Of a DNA stretch of 64,000 nucleotides, positions 17,089 to 24,836 are shown piece by piece; position 1 is the stretch's first letter, and each line of letters starts with the position of its first letter. This stretch comes from Tsuneonella sp. CC-YZS046. Lineage in GTDB: Bacteria; Pseudomonadota; Alphaproteobacteria; Sphingomonadales; Sphingomonadaceae. The position numbers and the translations under genes are program-made. The DNA is taken from contig NZ_CP141590.1 in the NCBI RefSeq assembly GCF_035581365.1, positions 2,538,001 through 2,602,000 of the forward strand, read 5' to 3'. The notes below the pieces were generated by a model. It worked only from the letters and a program-made list of their open reading frames with translations. It had not been told where the DNA came from and ran no database searches.

Positions 17089-17385
17089 TCAGCCATTTCC
17101 CTTGCGGCGACGGGTTTCCCAGCCTTTCCTGGCCGCGGCGGATCGCTTTTCCGGGCTTTGGCTGGAACCGCCTGTTCGGCCGCCCTTCCGGGAGGAGGCG
17201 TGACTCTCCTTCCTGCCTCTTCCGGAACCCGACTTCTTGCCGCCGCCGGATTCCTTGTTCACCGTGGCCCAGGCGCGGCGCTCCGCCTCCTTGCTGCTGA
17301 CGCCGCGATCCTTGTAGCCTTCTTCGATATGTTCGGCCTTGCGCTTCTGCTTGTCGGTATAGCTGCTCTTGTCGCCTCGAGGCAT
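17089..17385 (-). CDS. Small basic Lys/Gly/Ser-rich protein, plasmid-stabilization-like (98 aa)
   Basis: The N-terminal 50 residues (MPRGDKSSYTDKQKRKAEHI, then a helix with SSKEAERRAWATVNKESGGG) match a family commonly labelled plasmid stabilization protein in proteobacterial genomes. A disordered basic tail rich in Lys, Gly, Ser and Arg follows. No toxin partner or plasmid genes are near, so that label should not be read as function. A nucleic-acid-binding or stress role is plausible from charge. The ATG at 17385 follows AAAGGAGAG. A near-match to the alphaproteobacterial general stress promoter lies upstream at 17417-17441. Confidence 0.75.
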   Translation of the reverse strand: MPRGDKSSYTDKQKRKAEHIEEGYKDRGVSSKEAERRAWATVNKESGGGKKSGSGRGRKESHASSRKGGRTGGSSQSPEKRSAAARKGWETRRRKGNG

Positions 17386-17416
17386 GGCTGCTCTCCTTTG
17401 CCCCATCCGCCCGATC

Positions 17417-17441
17417 AGCGCGCGAAACCGCTATGCGTTCC
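17417..17441 (-). promoter_or_regulatory. Possible EcfG-type stress promoter
   Basis: On the minus strand GGAAC is followed after 16 bases by CGCT. The alphaproteobacterial general stress (EcfG) consensus is GGAAC-N16/17-CGTT, so this has one mismatch in the -10. It lies 32 bases upstream of the start of the small basic protein. Confidence 0.3.
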
Positions 17442-17636
17442 CCATGGACAGGCGCGTCATCCGGCGGGCGGGCTCAAGAGCCTGCGGGATGGGACGGCTC
17501 CCTTGCCGCCGCCGTTTCACTGCGGGCGACCGGCATGGTTTGCGCAAGCATGGCCGGCATGATAGCCAAGCCGGGCGCGGGTCGCTGTTCCGCCCCCTAT
17601 GCGCCCAGGTCCCTCCCTCTCTTCCGGAAGGCAGCG

Positions 17637-18434
17637 ATGCAAAAACGACTAGCCGGCAAAATCGCCATCGTCCTGGGCGCGTCGAGCCGGGAAAACATGG
17701 GCCAGGCGATCGCGAGGCGCTTTGCCGACGAGGGAGCGCGGGTCGTGGTGGCCGGGCGCAACGAGGCCGAGCTTGAGCGCTTCTCCGACGAAATCGACGG
17801 CGCATATCGTGTCTGCGACATCACCTCCCGGCCCGATCTCGATCGGCTTGCGGAGTTCGCGCTGGATCGCTTCGGCGGGCTGGACATAGCGGTCAACTGC
17901 GTCGGCTGGGCCTTGTTCAAGCCGTTTCTCGAAACGACCGAAGACGAGCTGCAACAGATGATAGACCTGCAGTTCAAGGGGCCGTTCCAGTTCTTCCAGG
18001 CCATGCTGGGGTCGATGAGGCCCGGCGGCTCGGCCATTCAGATCGGCTCGATCTCCTCCGAATGCCTGTTTCCCGATCATGCCGCCTATATGGGCACGAA
18101 GGCGGGCATCGATCATGTGATACGCTCGCTCGCGAATGATTTCGGGTCGAGGAACATTCGCGTCAACACGATCTCGCCGGGATTGACAGAGACGCCGATG
18201 ACGGCGGACATCAAGGCGATTCCGGGCTTTGTCGATCTTTTCCTCAAGCATTATCCGCTGGGGCGCCACGGCACGACGGCGGATGTGGCCGCGACCGCGG
18301 CCTGGCTCGCCAGCGACGAATGCTTCATGACCGGGCAGACCCTGCGCGTCGAAGGCGGCATGTCCCTGCGCGGGCATCCGGTGCCCCAGGATGTCCACAA
18401 GCTCCTCGACGCCGCGCAGAAGGCCGGCCAGTAA
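17637..18434 (+). CDS. Short-chain dehydrogenase/reductase (265 aa)
   Basis: A classical-size NAD(P)-dependent SDR. The glycine loop is divergent, GASSRENMGQAIA at about residue 14-26, closer to enoyl-reductase-like SDRs than to the usual TGxxxGIG. The catalytic Ser lies in IQIGSISSE and the YxxxK pair in AAYMGTKAG at about 143-151. The C-terminus has a normal FMTGQTLRVEGGMSLRG. The ATG at 17637 follows GGAAGG. Substrate is unknown. It converges with the cytochrome c lipoprotein gene and has no clear operon partner. Confidence 0.82.
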   Translation: MQKRLAGKIAIVLGASSRENMGQAIARRFADEGARVVVAGRNEAELERFSDEIDGAYRVCDITSRPDLDRLAEFALDRFGGLDIAVNCVGWALFKPFLETTEDELQQMIDLQFKGPFQFFQAMLGSMRPGGSAIQIGSISSECLFPDHAAYMGTKAGIDHVIRSLANDFGSRNIRVNTISPGLTETPMTADIKAIPGFVDLFLKHYPLGRHGTTADVAATAAWLASDECFMTGQTLRVEGGMSLRGHPVPQDVHKLLDAAQKAGQ

Positions 18435-18472
18435 CCTCGGCGGCGATGCCGAAGGCGTCCCGCCGCCGCCCC

Positions 18473-18862
18473 TCAGTCCTGAAGCGTCAGCATATAGGCG
18501 GCAAGATCGTCGATCTGATCCGGCTCTATCTCGAAGCCCATGATCTCGGGGAAGTTGTGCGAGTTTCGCAGCCAGGAATTGAGCGTTTCGGAATTCAGCC
18601 CCGGTGTGTTGACGACCTCTTCGAACGTGGGCGCTTCGGGGTGCGGCGATATCTTCAGCCGGGCGACCGCATGACAGCTCGCGCAATGCGCTTGCGCGAA
18701 GGCAAGGCCCCGCGCCGGCCCGTGATCTTCGGCCTGAGCGGCGGGCGAGACGGATGGAGCGGATGGAGCGGATGGAGCGGGCCTCGTCTCCGAATGCGTC
18801 TCCGCATGGCTACAGGCGCTGACGAGCAGGATAAGCATGGAAAACACAGGCACTTTCAGCAT
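18473..18862 (-). CDS. Class I cytochrome c lipoprotein (129 aa)
   Basis: A short hydrophobic signal ending in VSACSH gives a likely lipobox with the acylated Cys near residue 17. A Pro/Ser/Ala-rich linker follows. The haem motif CASCH is near residue 62, and the distal methionine is probably in PEIMGFEI or YMLTLQD. It is thus a lipid-anchored periplasmic electron carrier. The gene starts 23 bases after the flippase stop on the same strand, downstream of a GMC oxidoreductase. Because the GMC protein has no signal peptide, direct electron transfer between the two is doubtful. Confidence 0.83.
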   Translation of the reverse strand: MLKVPVFSMLILLVSACSHAETHSETRPAPSAPSAPSVSPAAQAEDHGPARGLAFAQAHCASCHAVARLKISPHPEAPTFEEVVNTPGLNSETLNSWLRNSHNFPEIMGFEIEPDQIDDLAAYMLTLQD

Positions 18863-18885
18863 CAACCGCTCTTATCCTCCCGAAT

Positions 18886-20229
18886 CTATCCGCCAGCCTT
18901 TGCTTCGCCCGGTTCGCGAACATACGGAACGACCACCAGCTTCCAATACCAGAAGATGGAAAAGCCAACCGTTACAAGGCCCGATATGAGATAAGCCATG
19001 CCCGCGCCGGAAAGGCCGTATCGCGGCAGGCAATACAGCAGGCCCGCCGTGAAAACGAAACTGGCCGCAAGCGTCGTCACGAGGGAGCGGCTGGGCTTTC
19101 CCAAGGCATAGAGCACCGGCTCCACCGCGAAGACCAGCACCGTGACGGTGGTGGCGATGGCGATCAGCAGCAGGATCAGCTGCGCCGATATGAACTCCTC
19201 GCCGAACACGAAGCCTATGAGAGTCCGCCCGCCGGCCGCCACCAGTATCGCCGCCAGGGCGCTGCTCCCGGCCGCCAGCAGGCCGGCATGGAGCACCGTG
19301 CGCGACAGCCTGCGCCACTGCCTGGCGCCGACCAGCCGCGCCACGTCAGGATAGACCGACTGGTTCAGCAATTCGACCGGCTTGGCGAAGGCCGTGCCCA
19401 GTTCCCGCGCTATCTTGAAGAGGCCGGCCGCGGCAGGAGTGAGCATGATGCCGACGAGAAAGGTCGAAAGCTGGTCGGGGATCAGCTTCAAGGAGGAATT
19501 GAGGTTGGAGATGATGGTGAAGCGCCAGATCCCCGGATTTTCATCGGTCAGGCCCCGCAGCGAGCCGTCCAGCCCGTGCAGCAGGTCCCGCCGCCGCGCT
19601 TCCCGCCAGCCCAGCCACAGCGCCACCGCCGCACCCAGCAGCCCGGCGATCAGCCAGAAGACGATATAACCCGCCAGCGATGCGCCCGCCGCATAGCAAA
19701 TGGCGACCCCGACCAGCCGGGCGGCGGGAGTCACCACCGTGTGCTGGGTCAGCAGGTCGAAACGGCCGAACAGGCGCAGCATCCCCTTAGGGGTGGCGAT
19801 GGCGTTGGTCAGCGCCAGCACCGAGATCAATTGCGCGGAGCGGGTGATGTCGCGGCCCCACCCGAGATAATCGGAAATCAGCGGAACCAGCAGGAAGGTC
19901 GCGACCATGGCAAAGATGGCGGCGCCCAGATCCAGCAGGGTGCCCGCCTTGATAAGGGCCTGGAACGCCCGGCGATTGCCGGTCCGCAAATGCTCCACGC
20001 CATAGCGGACGATCGCATGGTTGGACTGGAAGGCGGCTAACCCCGTCAGCAGCTGGACCTGGGCCAGCAGCATGGAAAATATGCCGAAATCGTTCAGGCC
20101 TAGCCCGCGCGCCGCCAGAGCGAAGCTGCCGAGTTGGATCAGCCCGGCGGATATTTTGCCGGTGAGCAGCAGCCCCGCATTGCGCAGTGCGCGCCGCAAT
20201 ACACCTGTGGGGCCAAGCACGGTCGTCAT
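18886..20229 (-). CDS. Polysaccharide flippase, PST/MATE-like family (447 aa)
   Basis: A polytopic membrane protein with about 12-14 helices of the oligosaccharide flippase family, which moves lipid-linked or polar surface precursors across the inner membrane. The N-terminus has the typical GKISAGLIQLGSFALAARGLGLNDFG and the downstream LTGLAAFQSNHAIVRYG. These segments are clearly related to the second flippase at 27460-28710 (RSLGLTDFG and ITGLATFQTWQLIVRHG), so the two are paralogs. The ATG at 20229 is used. The cytochrome c lipoprotein follows closely and GMC oxidoreductase precedes with a 60-base gap. Confidence 0.88.
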   Translation of the reverse strand: MTTVLGPTGVLRRALRNAGLLLTGKISAGLIQLGSFALAARGLGLNDFGIFSMLLAQVQLLTGLAAFQSNHAIVRYGVEHLRTGNRRAFQALIKAGTLLDLGAAIFAMVATFLLVPLISDYLGWGRDITRSAQLISVLALTNAIATPKGMLRLFGRFDLLTQHTVVTPAARLVGVAICYAAGASLAGYIVFWLIAGLLGAAVALWLGWREARRRDLLHGLDGSLRGLTDENPGIWRFTIISNLNSSLKLIPDQLSTFLVGIMLTPAAAGLFKIARELGTAFAKPVELLNQSVYPDVARLVGARQWRRLSRTVLHAGLLAAGSSALAAILVAAGGRTLIGFVFGEEFISAQLILLLIAIATTVTVLVFAVEPVLYALGKPSRSLVTTLAASFVFTAGLLYCLPRYGLSGAGMAYLISGLVTVGFSIFWYWKLVVVPYVREPGEAKAGG

Positions 20230-20289
20230 GGAAACGCCCGTTAGCGCGGTTTCACCGGGAAGGCGAATGCCGGGCGATCGGGATCTTGC

Positions 20290-21939
20290 CTAGGACACCG
20301 GCTCCAGCCGCTTTTCCGCGATCTCCGGCGCTCCGCCCCGGTCCATCCGGCCGGCGATATGGTCCGCCGTCCGCAGGGCCAGCGCCACGATCGTCAGGGT
20401 CGGATTGGCCCAGCCCGAGGTGGGGAACAGCGAGCTGCCCGCGACATAGAGATTGGCGATGCCATGCACGCGGCCCTGCCGATCCGTCACGCCTTGCCGG
20501 GGATCGTCGGCCATGCGGGTGGTGCCCATGTGGTGAAATCCGCCATAGGGATGCGCGCTGACCAGCATGTCCATCTTCCAGCGGCGGTCAGTGCCGGAAA
20601 GCCATTCGGCCGGCTCGATCCTGCCGAGGCCGAGCCGTTCCGTCTCCCGTCCAAGATCGGCCACCAGCATGTCGACCGAATGGATATCCAGTTCCGAAAA
20701 GCGCCAGTCGAGCCTTACCCGGGGAATGCCGAGGCTATCGCGATCATCGTTCTGCAATGTAATCCGGCTGTCAGGGTTCGGGGCCTGCTCGCCGCGCACC
20801 AGCAAGGCGAGTTCCACCCGGTTGAGCTTGTGCAGCAACCAGGGCCGCAGGGGGTCCACCACGAGTTGCGCATGGGCCGCCGCCTTCTTGGCGTGCAGCC
20901 AGAGATTCCTGGTCTTTCTTGTCGGCGCGAGATCGTGCTTGAGCCGATTATAGGCCCGCATCCCCCAGAACTGGTTCTTGTTGGCGGGCTGGCGCGGAGC
21001 GAGAGTGAGCGAGGTGTTCAGGATCGCCTTTTCGGCCTGGCGGGTTTCGCTGGGCGTTATCAGCGCGGCCACCTGCTGCCCGTTCAAGCGATGGCGGCGG
21101 CCGAACGTCCTCAGCAGTTTCCAGGCGCAATCCGTATCCAGCCTGCCGCCCCGGGCGTGGGGATGTTCCATGAAGAACCGCCCCACCAGATCGTACGCAT
21201 TGCCCAGCCCCTGCTTCATGACCGACCGCGATGCGAGCAGCAGCCTGGGATTTTCGATCCCCCCGGCAGCCAGCACGAAAACGCGCGCGCGCAATGTGAG
21301 CAGGCGCCTGGAAAGGCTTTGAATGCAAAGGCTGGTGATCCGCCCGGCATGAGGATCGGCCTCTATCGCGGTCACCGTGGCGTGCGTGATCACGGTGCAG
21401 CGCGGGTGCCGTTCCAGATCCCGGCAGGAATCGAAAGTGAAGCGATTGGAACGGTTGTCGAAATACCAGTGCTTCACCCGGATGCGGCCGGGATCGAATT
21501 CGGGAAGATAAATATTTGCGGCCCCGAGATCCTTCTCGTCCAGCCCTTCGGCGGGAATCCCGAACAGCTTGCGGGCCTGCTTGTAGTAAGGCTCCAGCTC
21601 CTTGCGGGTGATCGGCCAGCCCGAATGCGGCACCCAGCCGCGCTTCTCGAAATCGACCGGGTCCAGCTCGGCCAGGCGGCCGCCCCAGATCGCGGTGGTG
21701 CCGCCGAAGAATCTCAGCCGGGAATGTTCGAGCTGGTAATAGGCTTCGCCGACATTCTCCCCCGCATTGAGATCCGCGATGTCCTGCTCATAATCCAGCC
21801 CCCCGGATTCGAGCAATGTCACGGTCTGCCCCGCATCCAGCAAGCGACGGGTCAGGGCGATCCCGGCCGCGCCCGCGCCGATGACGCAGATCGGCGTGTC
21901 CAGTTCGTCAAGTTCCGTCTTTTCAAGGTCGATATGCAT
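20290..21939 (-). CDS. GMC-family FAD-dependent oxidoreductase (549 aa)
   Basis: A flavoprotein of the glucose-methanol-choline family that oxidises an alcohol group. The FAD-binding loop GAGAAG is at residues 21-26, followed by VTLLESGG. The substrate/FAD region WGGRLAELDP and the conserved C-terminal block are visible: HHMGTTRM, then NLYVAGSSLFPTSGWANPT with the active-site His and Asn. There is no Tat or Sec signal, so it is cytoplasmic or membrane-peripheral. It lies between the anti-sigma gene (32 bases upstream) and a flippase, which suggests oxidation of a surface precursor; that link is inference. Confidence 0.9.
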   Translation of the reverse strand: MHIDLEKTELDELDTPICVIGAGAAGIALTRRLLDAGQTVTLLESGGLDYEQDIADLNAGENVGEAYYQLEHSRLRFFGGTTAIWGGRLAELDPVDFEKRGWVPHSGWPITRKELEPYYKQARKLFGIPAEGLDEKDLGAANIYLPEFDPGRIRVKHWYFDNRSNRFTFDSCRDLERHPRCTVITHATVTAIEADPHAGRITSLCIQSLSRRLLTLRARVFVLAAGGIENPRLLLASRSVMKQGLGNAYDLVGRFFMEHPHARGGRLDTDCAWKLLRTFGRRHRLNGQQVAALITPSETRQAEKAILNTSLTLAPRQPANKNQFWGMRAYNRLKHDLAPTRKTRNLWLHAKKAAAHAQLVVDPLRPWLLHKLNRVELALLVRGEQAPNPDSRITLQNDDRDSLGIPRVRLDWRFSELDIHSVDMLVADLGRETERLGLGRIEPAEWLSGTDRRWKMDMLVSAHPYGGFHHMGTTRMADDPRQGVTDRQGRVHGIANLYVAGSSLFPTSGWANPTLTIVALALRTADHIAGRMDRGGAPEIAEKRLEPVS

Positions 21940-21971
21940 GGCAGGGGATCGCTTTGTTGCGCGGAAGAAAC

Positions 21972-22739
21972 TCAGTCCGTCGGATTGTCGGCGAGGTCTT
22001 CGGCCAGGCGATCGAGTTCAGCCGGAGGAAGGCTTCCGGTCAGAGCGTATCCGACGGAACCACGGCGCCAATAGGCCACCGCATCGGTTCCGACAGAGAC
22101 CGCCTCGGGGTTGAAAGGCGCCTTGTCAGGGGTGTGGACGGCGAAGAACGTCAGGGGTGATCCGCTGCCCGGATCGAAGGAAATCTCGACCCCGGTTCCA
22201 TGGTCGGAGGGCACCAGCCGGGCATCGAGAACCCGCCAGTCAGGCGACGCCCGGGGGAAGGTTATGCTGGTGGCATTGCGGATTCCGACACTGTCGATAA
22301 GCGGATTCTTCGCTTCGGATTCCATCGATTGCCGCAATCGCGCCGTATCGTGCGCTTCGAGCGCTTCATCCGCGAAGGTCGGGACCGCAGCCTGGCTGGG
22401 CGGCGCGATCGCCTCCAATATCTCGTCCGACGCCAGCCAGGCGCAGATCAATGCCAGCGCCGCGAAGGAAACCCTGGGCATCAGAGCGCGCAAGCGGGTG
22501 ATCCCCAGCCGCCGGTCGAGTTGACGGGCCAGATCCAGCAGATCGGCGCGGGGCTGCCCCGCATCGCGCAAGGCAAGGCGGATCGCGTCGCGGCTGCGCA
22601 TATCCGCCATGACCGCCGCCGCCGCTTCGGGATTGCGGGACAGATAATCCTCCACTTCGATGCAGCGCGCGGCATCGAGCTGTCCGTCGACGAAGGCGCA
22701 AAGGTCGACTTCGGTTATCGCCCGGTCAGGATCAGCCAT
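21972..22739 (-). CDS. Membrane anti-sigma factor (255 aa)
   Basis: The first 80 residues (ITEVDLCAFVDGQLDAARCIEVEDYL) have the helical pattern of anti-sigma domains. They lack the His-x3-Cys-x2-Cys zinc motif. A single membrane span lies at about 94-112 (VSFAALALICAWLASDEIL), and a periplasmic C-terminal domain of about 140 residues follows, ending FAVHTPDKAP and VGYALTGSLP. It would hold the partner sigma factor inactive until an envelope signal arrives. The ATG at 22739 follows GGAGGGAAAG and overlaps the sigma gene's stop by 8 bases, so the two are co-translated. Confidence 0.87.
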   Translation of the reverse strand: MADPDRAITEVDLCAFVDGQLDAARCIEVEDYLSRNPEAAAAVMADMRSRDAIRLALRDAGQPRADLLDLARQLDRRLGITRLRALMPRVSFAALALICAWLASDEILEAIAPPSQAAVPTFADEALEAHDTARLRQSMESEAKNPLIDSVGIRNATSITFPRASPDWRVLDARLVPSDHGTGVEISFDPGSGSPLTFFAVHTPDKAPFNPEAVSVGTDAVAYWRRGSVGYALTGSLPPAELDRLAEDLADNPTD

Positions 22740-23265
22740 TCTTTCCCTCCACAACCCGGAGTGACGGCGGACGGCCTTCGATCGCTCTGCGCAGCGCCGC
22801 GCGCGCCCGGCTCAGGCGGGACATGATCGTCCCCACGGGAACGTGCAGGATCGAGGCGGCCATTTCGTAGGAGAGGTCTTCCACCACCACGAGGTGAAAG
22901 GCGGAACGCTGGTCCAGCGGCAATTGTTCGATGGCTCTGGCCAGTTCGCCCAGCTGCACCGCGTGCTCCTGGCCCGGCGGCATATGCACGGGCGCATGAT
23001 GCCTGAGATGCTCGATCCCGGCGCCCTCGACCTGGCGCTTGCGCCATCCGCTGACGAAGCAATTATGGACAATGGCGAGCAGCCAGCTTCCCAGGTTGCC
23101 GTCCTGCCGGAAGCTGCGATGAGAGGCATAGGCGCGGGTCAGCGCCTCATGAACGAGGTCGTCGGCCTGTTCGTCGCCCACCAGGGTGCAGGCATAGCGC
23201 CGCATTGCGGGCACATGCTCGACCGTGCGATTACCAAACCATTTCCCGACAACCATATGAAGCAT
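22732..23265 (-). CDS. ECF RNA polymerase sigma factor (177 aa)
   Basis: A group 4 sigma factor. Region 2 is read at about 20-85 (AMRRYACTLVGDEQADDLVHEALTRAY and a following NLGSWLLAIVHNCF), and region 4 at about 115-170 (LPLDQRSAFHLVVVEDLSY, VPVGTIMSRLSRARAALRRA). It overlaps the downstream anti-sigma gene. The start may be ATG 23265 or the in-frame ATG at 23256; a GGGAATAAA element just upstream could be its own promoter. The targets are unknown, but the neighbours are cell-envelope genes. Confidence 0.9.
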   Translation of the reverse strand: MLHMVVGKWFGNRTVEHVPAMRRYACTLVGDEQADDLVHEALTRAYASHRSFRQDGNLGSWLLAIVHNCFVSGWRKRQVEGAGIEHLRHHAPVHMPPGQEHAVQLGELARAIEQLPLDQRSAFHLVVVEDLSYEMAASILHVPVGTIMSRLSRARAALRRAIEGRPPSLRVVEGKNG

Positions 23266-23290
23266 ACGCGTCAGGAAGAGATTTATTCCC
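23263..23290 (-). promoter_or_regulatory. Candidate autoregulated ECF promoter
   Basis: On the minus strand GGGAATAAA (23282-23290) is followed about 16 bases later by CGTATG (23263-23268). ECF operons often carry their own promoter with a GGAA-type -35 box. If real, transcription would start close to the ATG at 23256, giving a nearly leaderless message. The call is from pattern and position only. Confidence 0.3.
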
Positions 23291-23325
23291 TCCCGGAAAA
23301 ATTCATCCGCGCGGGAAGCCGCCTC

Positions 23326-23895
23326 CTACTTGCCGGCAGCCGGCAACTGCGCCCGGAGCTGCTGCAGTTCGCGTTCCGGAACCGGCGGCAAGTCGCGCGC
23401 GGGCTTGCCTTCGCGCAGGCGCTTGCGATCCTGCTCGGAAGGTTCCACGCGGCGGACCCGCACCGGCGCATGGCCCTGCGCCTTCATGCCGAGCCGTTCC
23501 GCCGCGCCGCGCGACAGGTCGATGATCCGCCTTCCCTGAACGAACGGCCCCCGGTCGTTGACGCGCACGATGATCCGGCGCCCGCTGTCGAGCGCCGTCA
23601 CTTCGACATAGGTCGGCAGCGGCAGGGTCGTATGCGCGGCCGTGATCCAGCCGGGGCGGAAATGCTCGCCATTGGCGGTGCGATTGCCGGATTCATTCCC
23701 ATACCAGCTCGCATAGCCCAGCGCGTCATAGGACGGCGCGGCGGCGGGCACATAGGTCGCGCCGCGTATGGTGTAGGGCGGACCGATCCTGACCGGCGTA
23801 TCGCTCACGGGCCGGAAGCCGCCGCCCGCGCAAGCCGACAGCATCAGAACCGATACCGCCGCGCTCCCTAGCCGCCCGTTCCGAAATCCCCGCAT
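23326..23895 (-). CDS. rlpA: RlpA-like septal ring lytic transglycosylase lipoprotein (189 aa)
   Basis: RlpA cleaves denuded glycan strands at the septum. The chosen ATG at 23895 gives a lipoprotein signal with lipobox VLMLSAC near residue 20. The double-psi beta-barrel domain runs from about 60 to 150, with ASWYGNESGNRTANGEHF and the catalytic-site segment IIVRVNDRGPF followed by RIIDLSRGAAERLG. There is no SPOR domain at the C-terminus, which is instead a short charged tail, so septal targeting would need another route. It is 60 bases upstream of the sigma gene on the same strand. Confidence 0.88.
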   Translation of the reverse strand: MRGFRNGRLGSAAVSVLMLSACAGGGFRPVSDTPVRIGPPYTIRGATYVPAAAPSYDALGYASWYGNESGNRTANGEHFRPGWITAAHTTLPLPTYVEVTALDSGRRIIVRVNDRGPFVQGRRIIDLSRGAAERLGMKAQGHAPVRVRRVEPSEQDRKRLREGKPARDLPPVPERELQQLRAQLPAAGK

Positions 23896-24010
23896 AGTCC
23901 TGATCCTAGAGGCAACCGGCGACGGCATAAAGCCCCGGATGCATTCCCGCATCAGGAGCATACCCCTGCCATGGCGCACGATCCCCGGAATCAGGACCCA
24001 GGATCAGGAC

Positions 24011-24835
24011 CTAGGCTGCCTCTCGGCATGGCGCAGGAGCAGCCGGGGCGGAGCGGAATTCCAGCAATTGCTGGACGATCGCATAGGTCCGGTCGTTGTC
24101 CACATCGATCGCCTGGCTGCCATCGTCGAGGATGACAGGCGCGATGGACAGCCCGAACCGTTGCGATATCCGGCGCAATCCGGCACTCAACGTAATCAGG
24201 CGGGCACGCAGCAGCAGCAGATTGATCAGCCCGAATGCATCCACGATCCGTCTCGCATTCCGGGCGAACTGCCCGCCGCCGCGAAATATTTCCGCCGCGC
24301 CCAGCGCGGCGTTTCCGGCAAGCCCGTAGAGATTGCAGTTGGAATACTGGTCGTCGCGAAAGCGATAGAACCGGCGCTGCCCCTCCGGATGCGCGGCCAG
24401 CACGGTTTCGCGGCGGGCCATGGCCAGCGCGACGTCGTTGGCCAGCAATGCGGAATAGATGGCATCGACCGAACCCGGCCGGAGCAGGGCATTGTCGGCG
24501 GTGGTAATCAGCAGCGGGCCCTGGTGCCCCTGCGCGGCGAGGATGACGCTATCGGCGATATTGTCGGCCGCGACCGCAAAACCGATCTCGGGCTTGCCCG
24601 GTTCCGGCAGCGGCAGGACCGCGCGCACCCCGGCGATCGCCTCCTGCTCGATCGAGATCACGATCGACGCCACCCTGGGGTGGGCAAGCAGCGTTTCCAG
24701 CACATGGGCGATCAACGGTTGCCGCTGGAGGGGAATCAGGCATTTGTGGCTGGTGCCGAAGCGCTCCGCCAACGGGTTGACCACGCCCTTCCGTTCGGCG
24801 GCGAGCACGATCACTCTCAAATTCCGCATGTCCAT
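24011..24835 (-). CDS. MobA-like NTP transferase (274 aa)
   Basis: A nucleotidyltransferase-fold protein. The N-terminal strand and loop VIVLAAERKGVVNPLAE replaces the usual LAAGxGxRL signature, but the following HKCLIPLQRQPLIAHVLETL matches the Lys-containing sugar/alcohol-phosphate nucleotidyltransferase motif. The metal-site motif LLITTADNALL is at about 110, where most relatives have an Asp after a hydrophobic strand. The C-terminal 70 residues are helical. It likely activates a phosphorylated small molecule with CTP or another NTP; the substrate is unknown. Its ATG is one base after the stop of the ATP-grasp gene, so the pair is coupled. Confidence 0.78.
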   Translation of the reverse strand: MDMRNLRVIVLAAERKGVVNPLAERFGTSHKCLIPLQRQPLIAHVLETLLAHPRVASIVISIEQEAIAGVRAVLPLPEPGKPEIGFAVAADNIADSVILAAQGHQGPLLITTADNALLRPGSVDAIYSALLANDVALAMARRETVLAAHPEGQRRFYRFRDDQYSNCNLYGLAGNAALGAAEIFRGGGQFARNARRIVDAFGLINLLLLRARLITLSAGLRRISQRFGLSIAPVILDDGSQAIDVDNDRTYAIVQQLLEFRSAPAAPAPCREAA

Positions 24836-24836
24836 A

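Noticed and set aside
17089-17385. Plasmid maintenance or toxin-antitoxin system
   Set aside because: Only the single small basic gene is present, with no partner, replication gene or parS-like repeats.
20290-21939. GMC oxidoreductase as a periplasmic three-subunit dehydrogenase with the nearby cytochrome
   Set aside because: The GMC protein has no Tat/Sec signal and no small gluconate-dehydrogenase-type subunit is adjacent.
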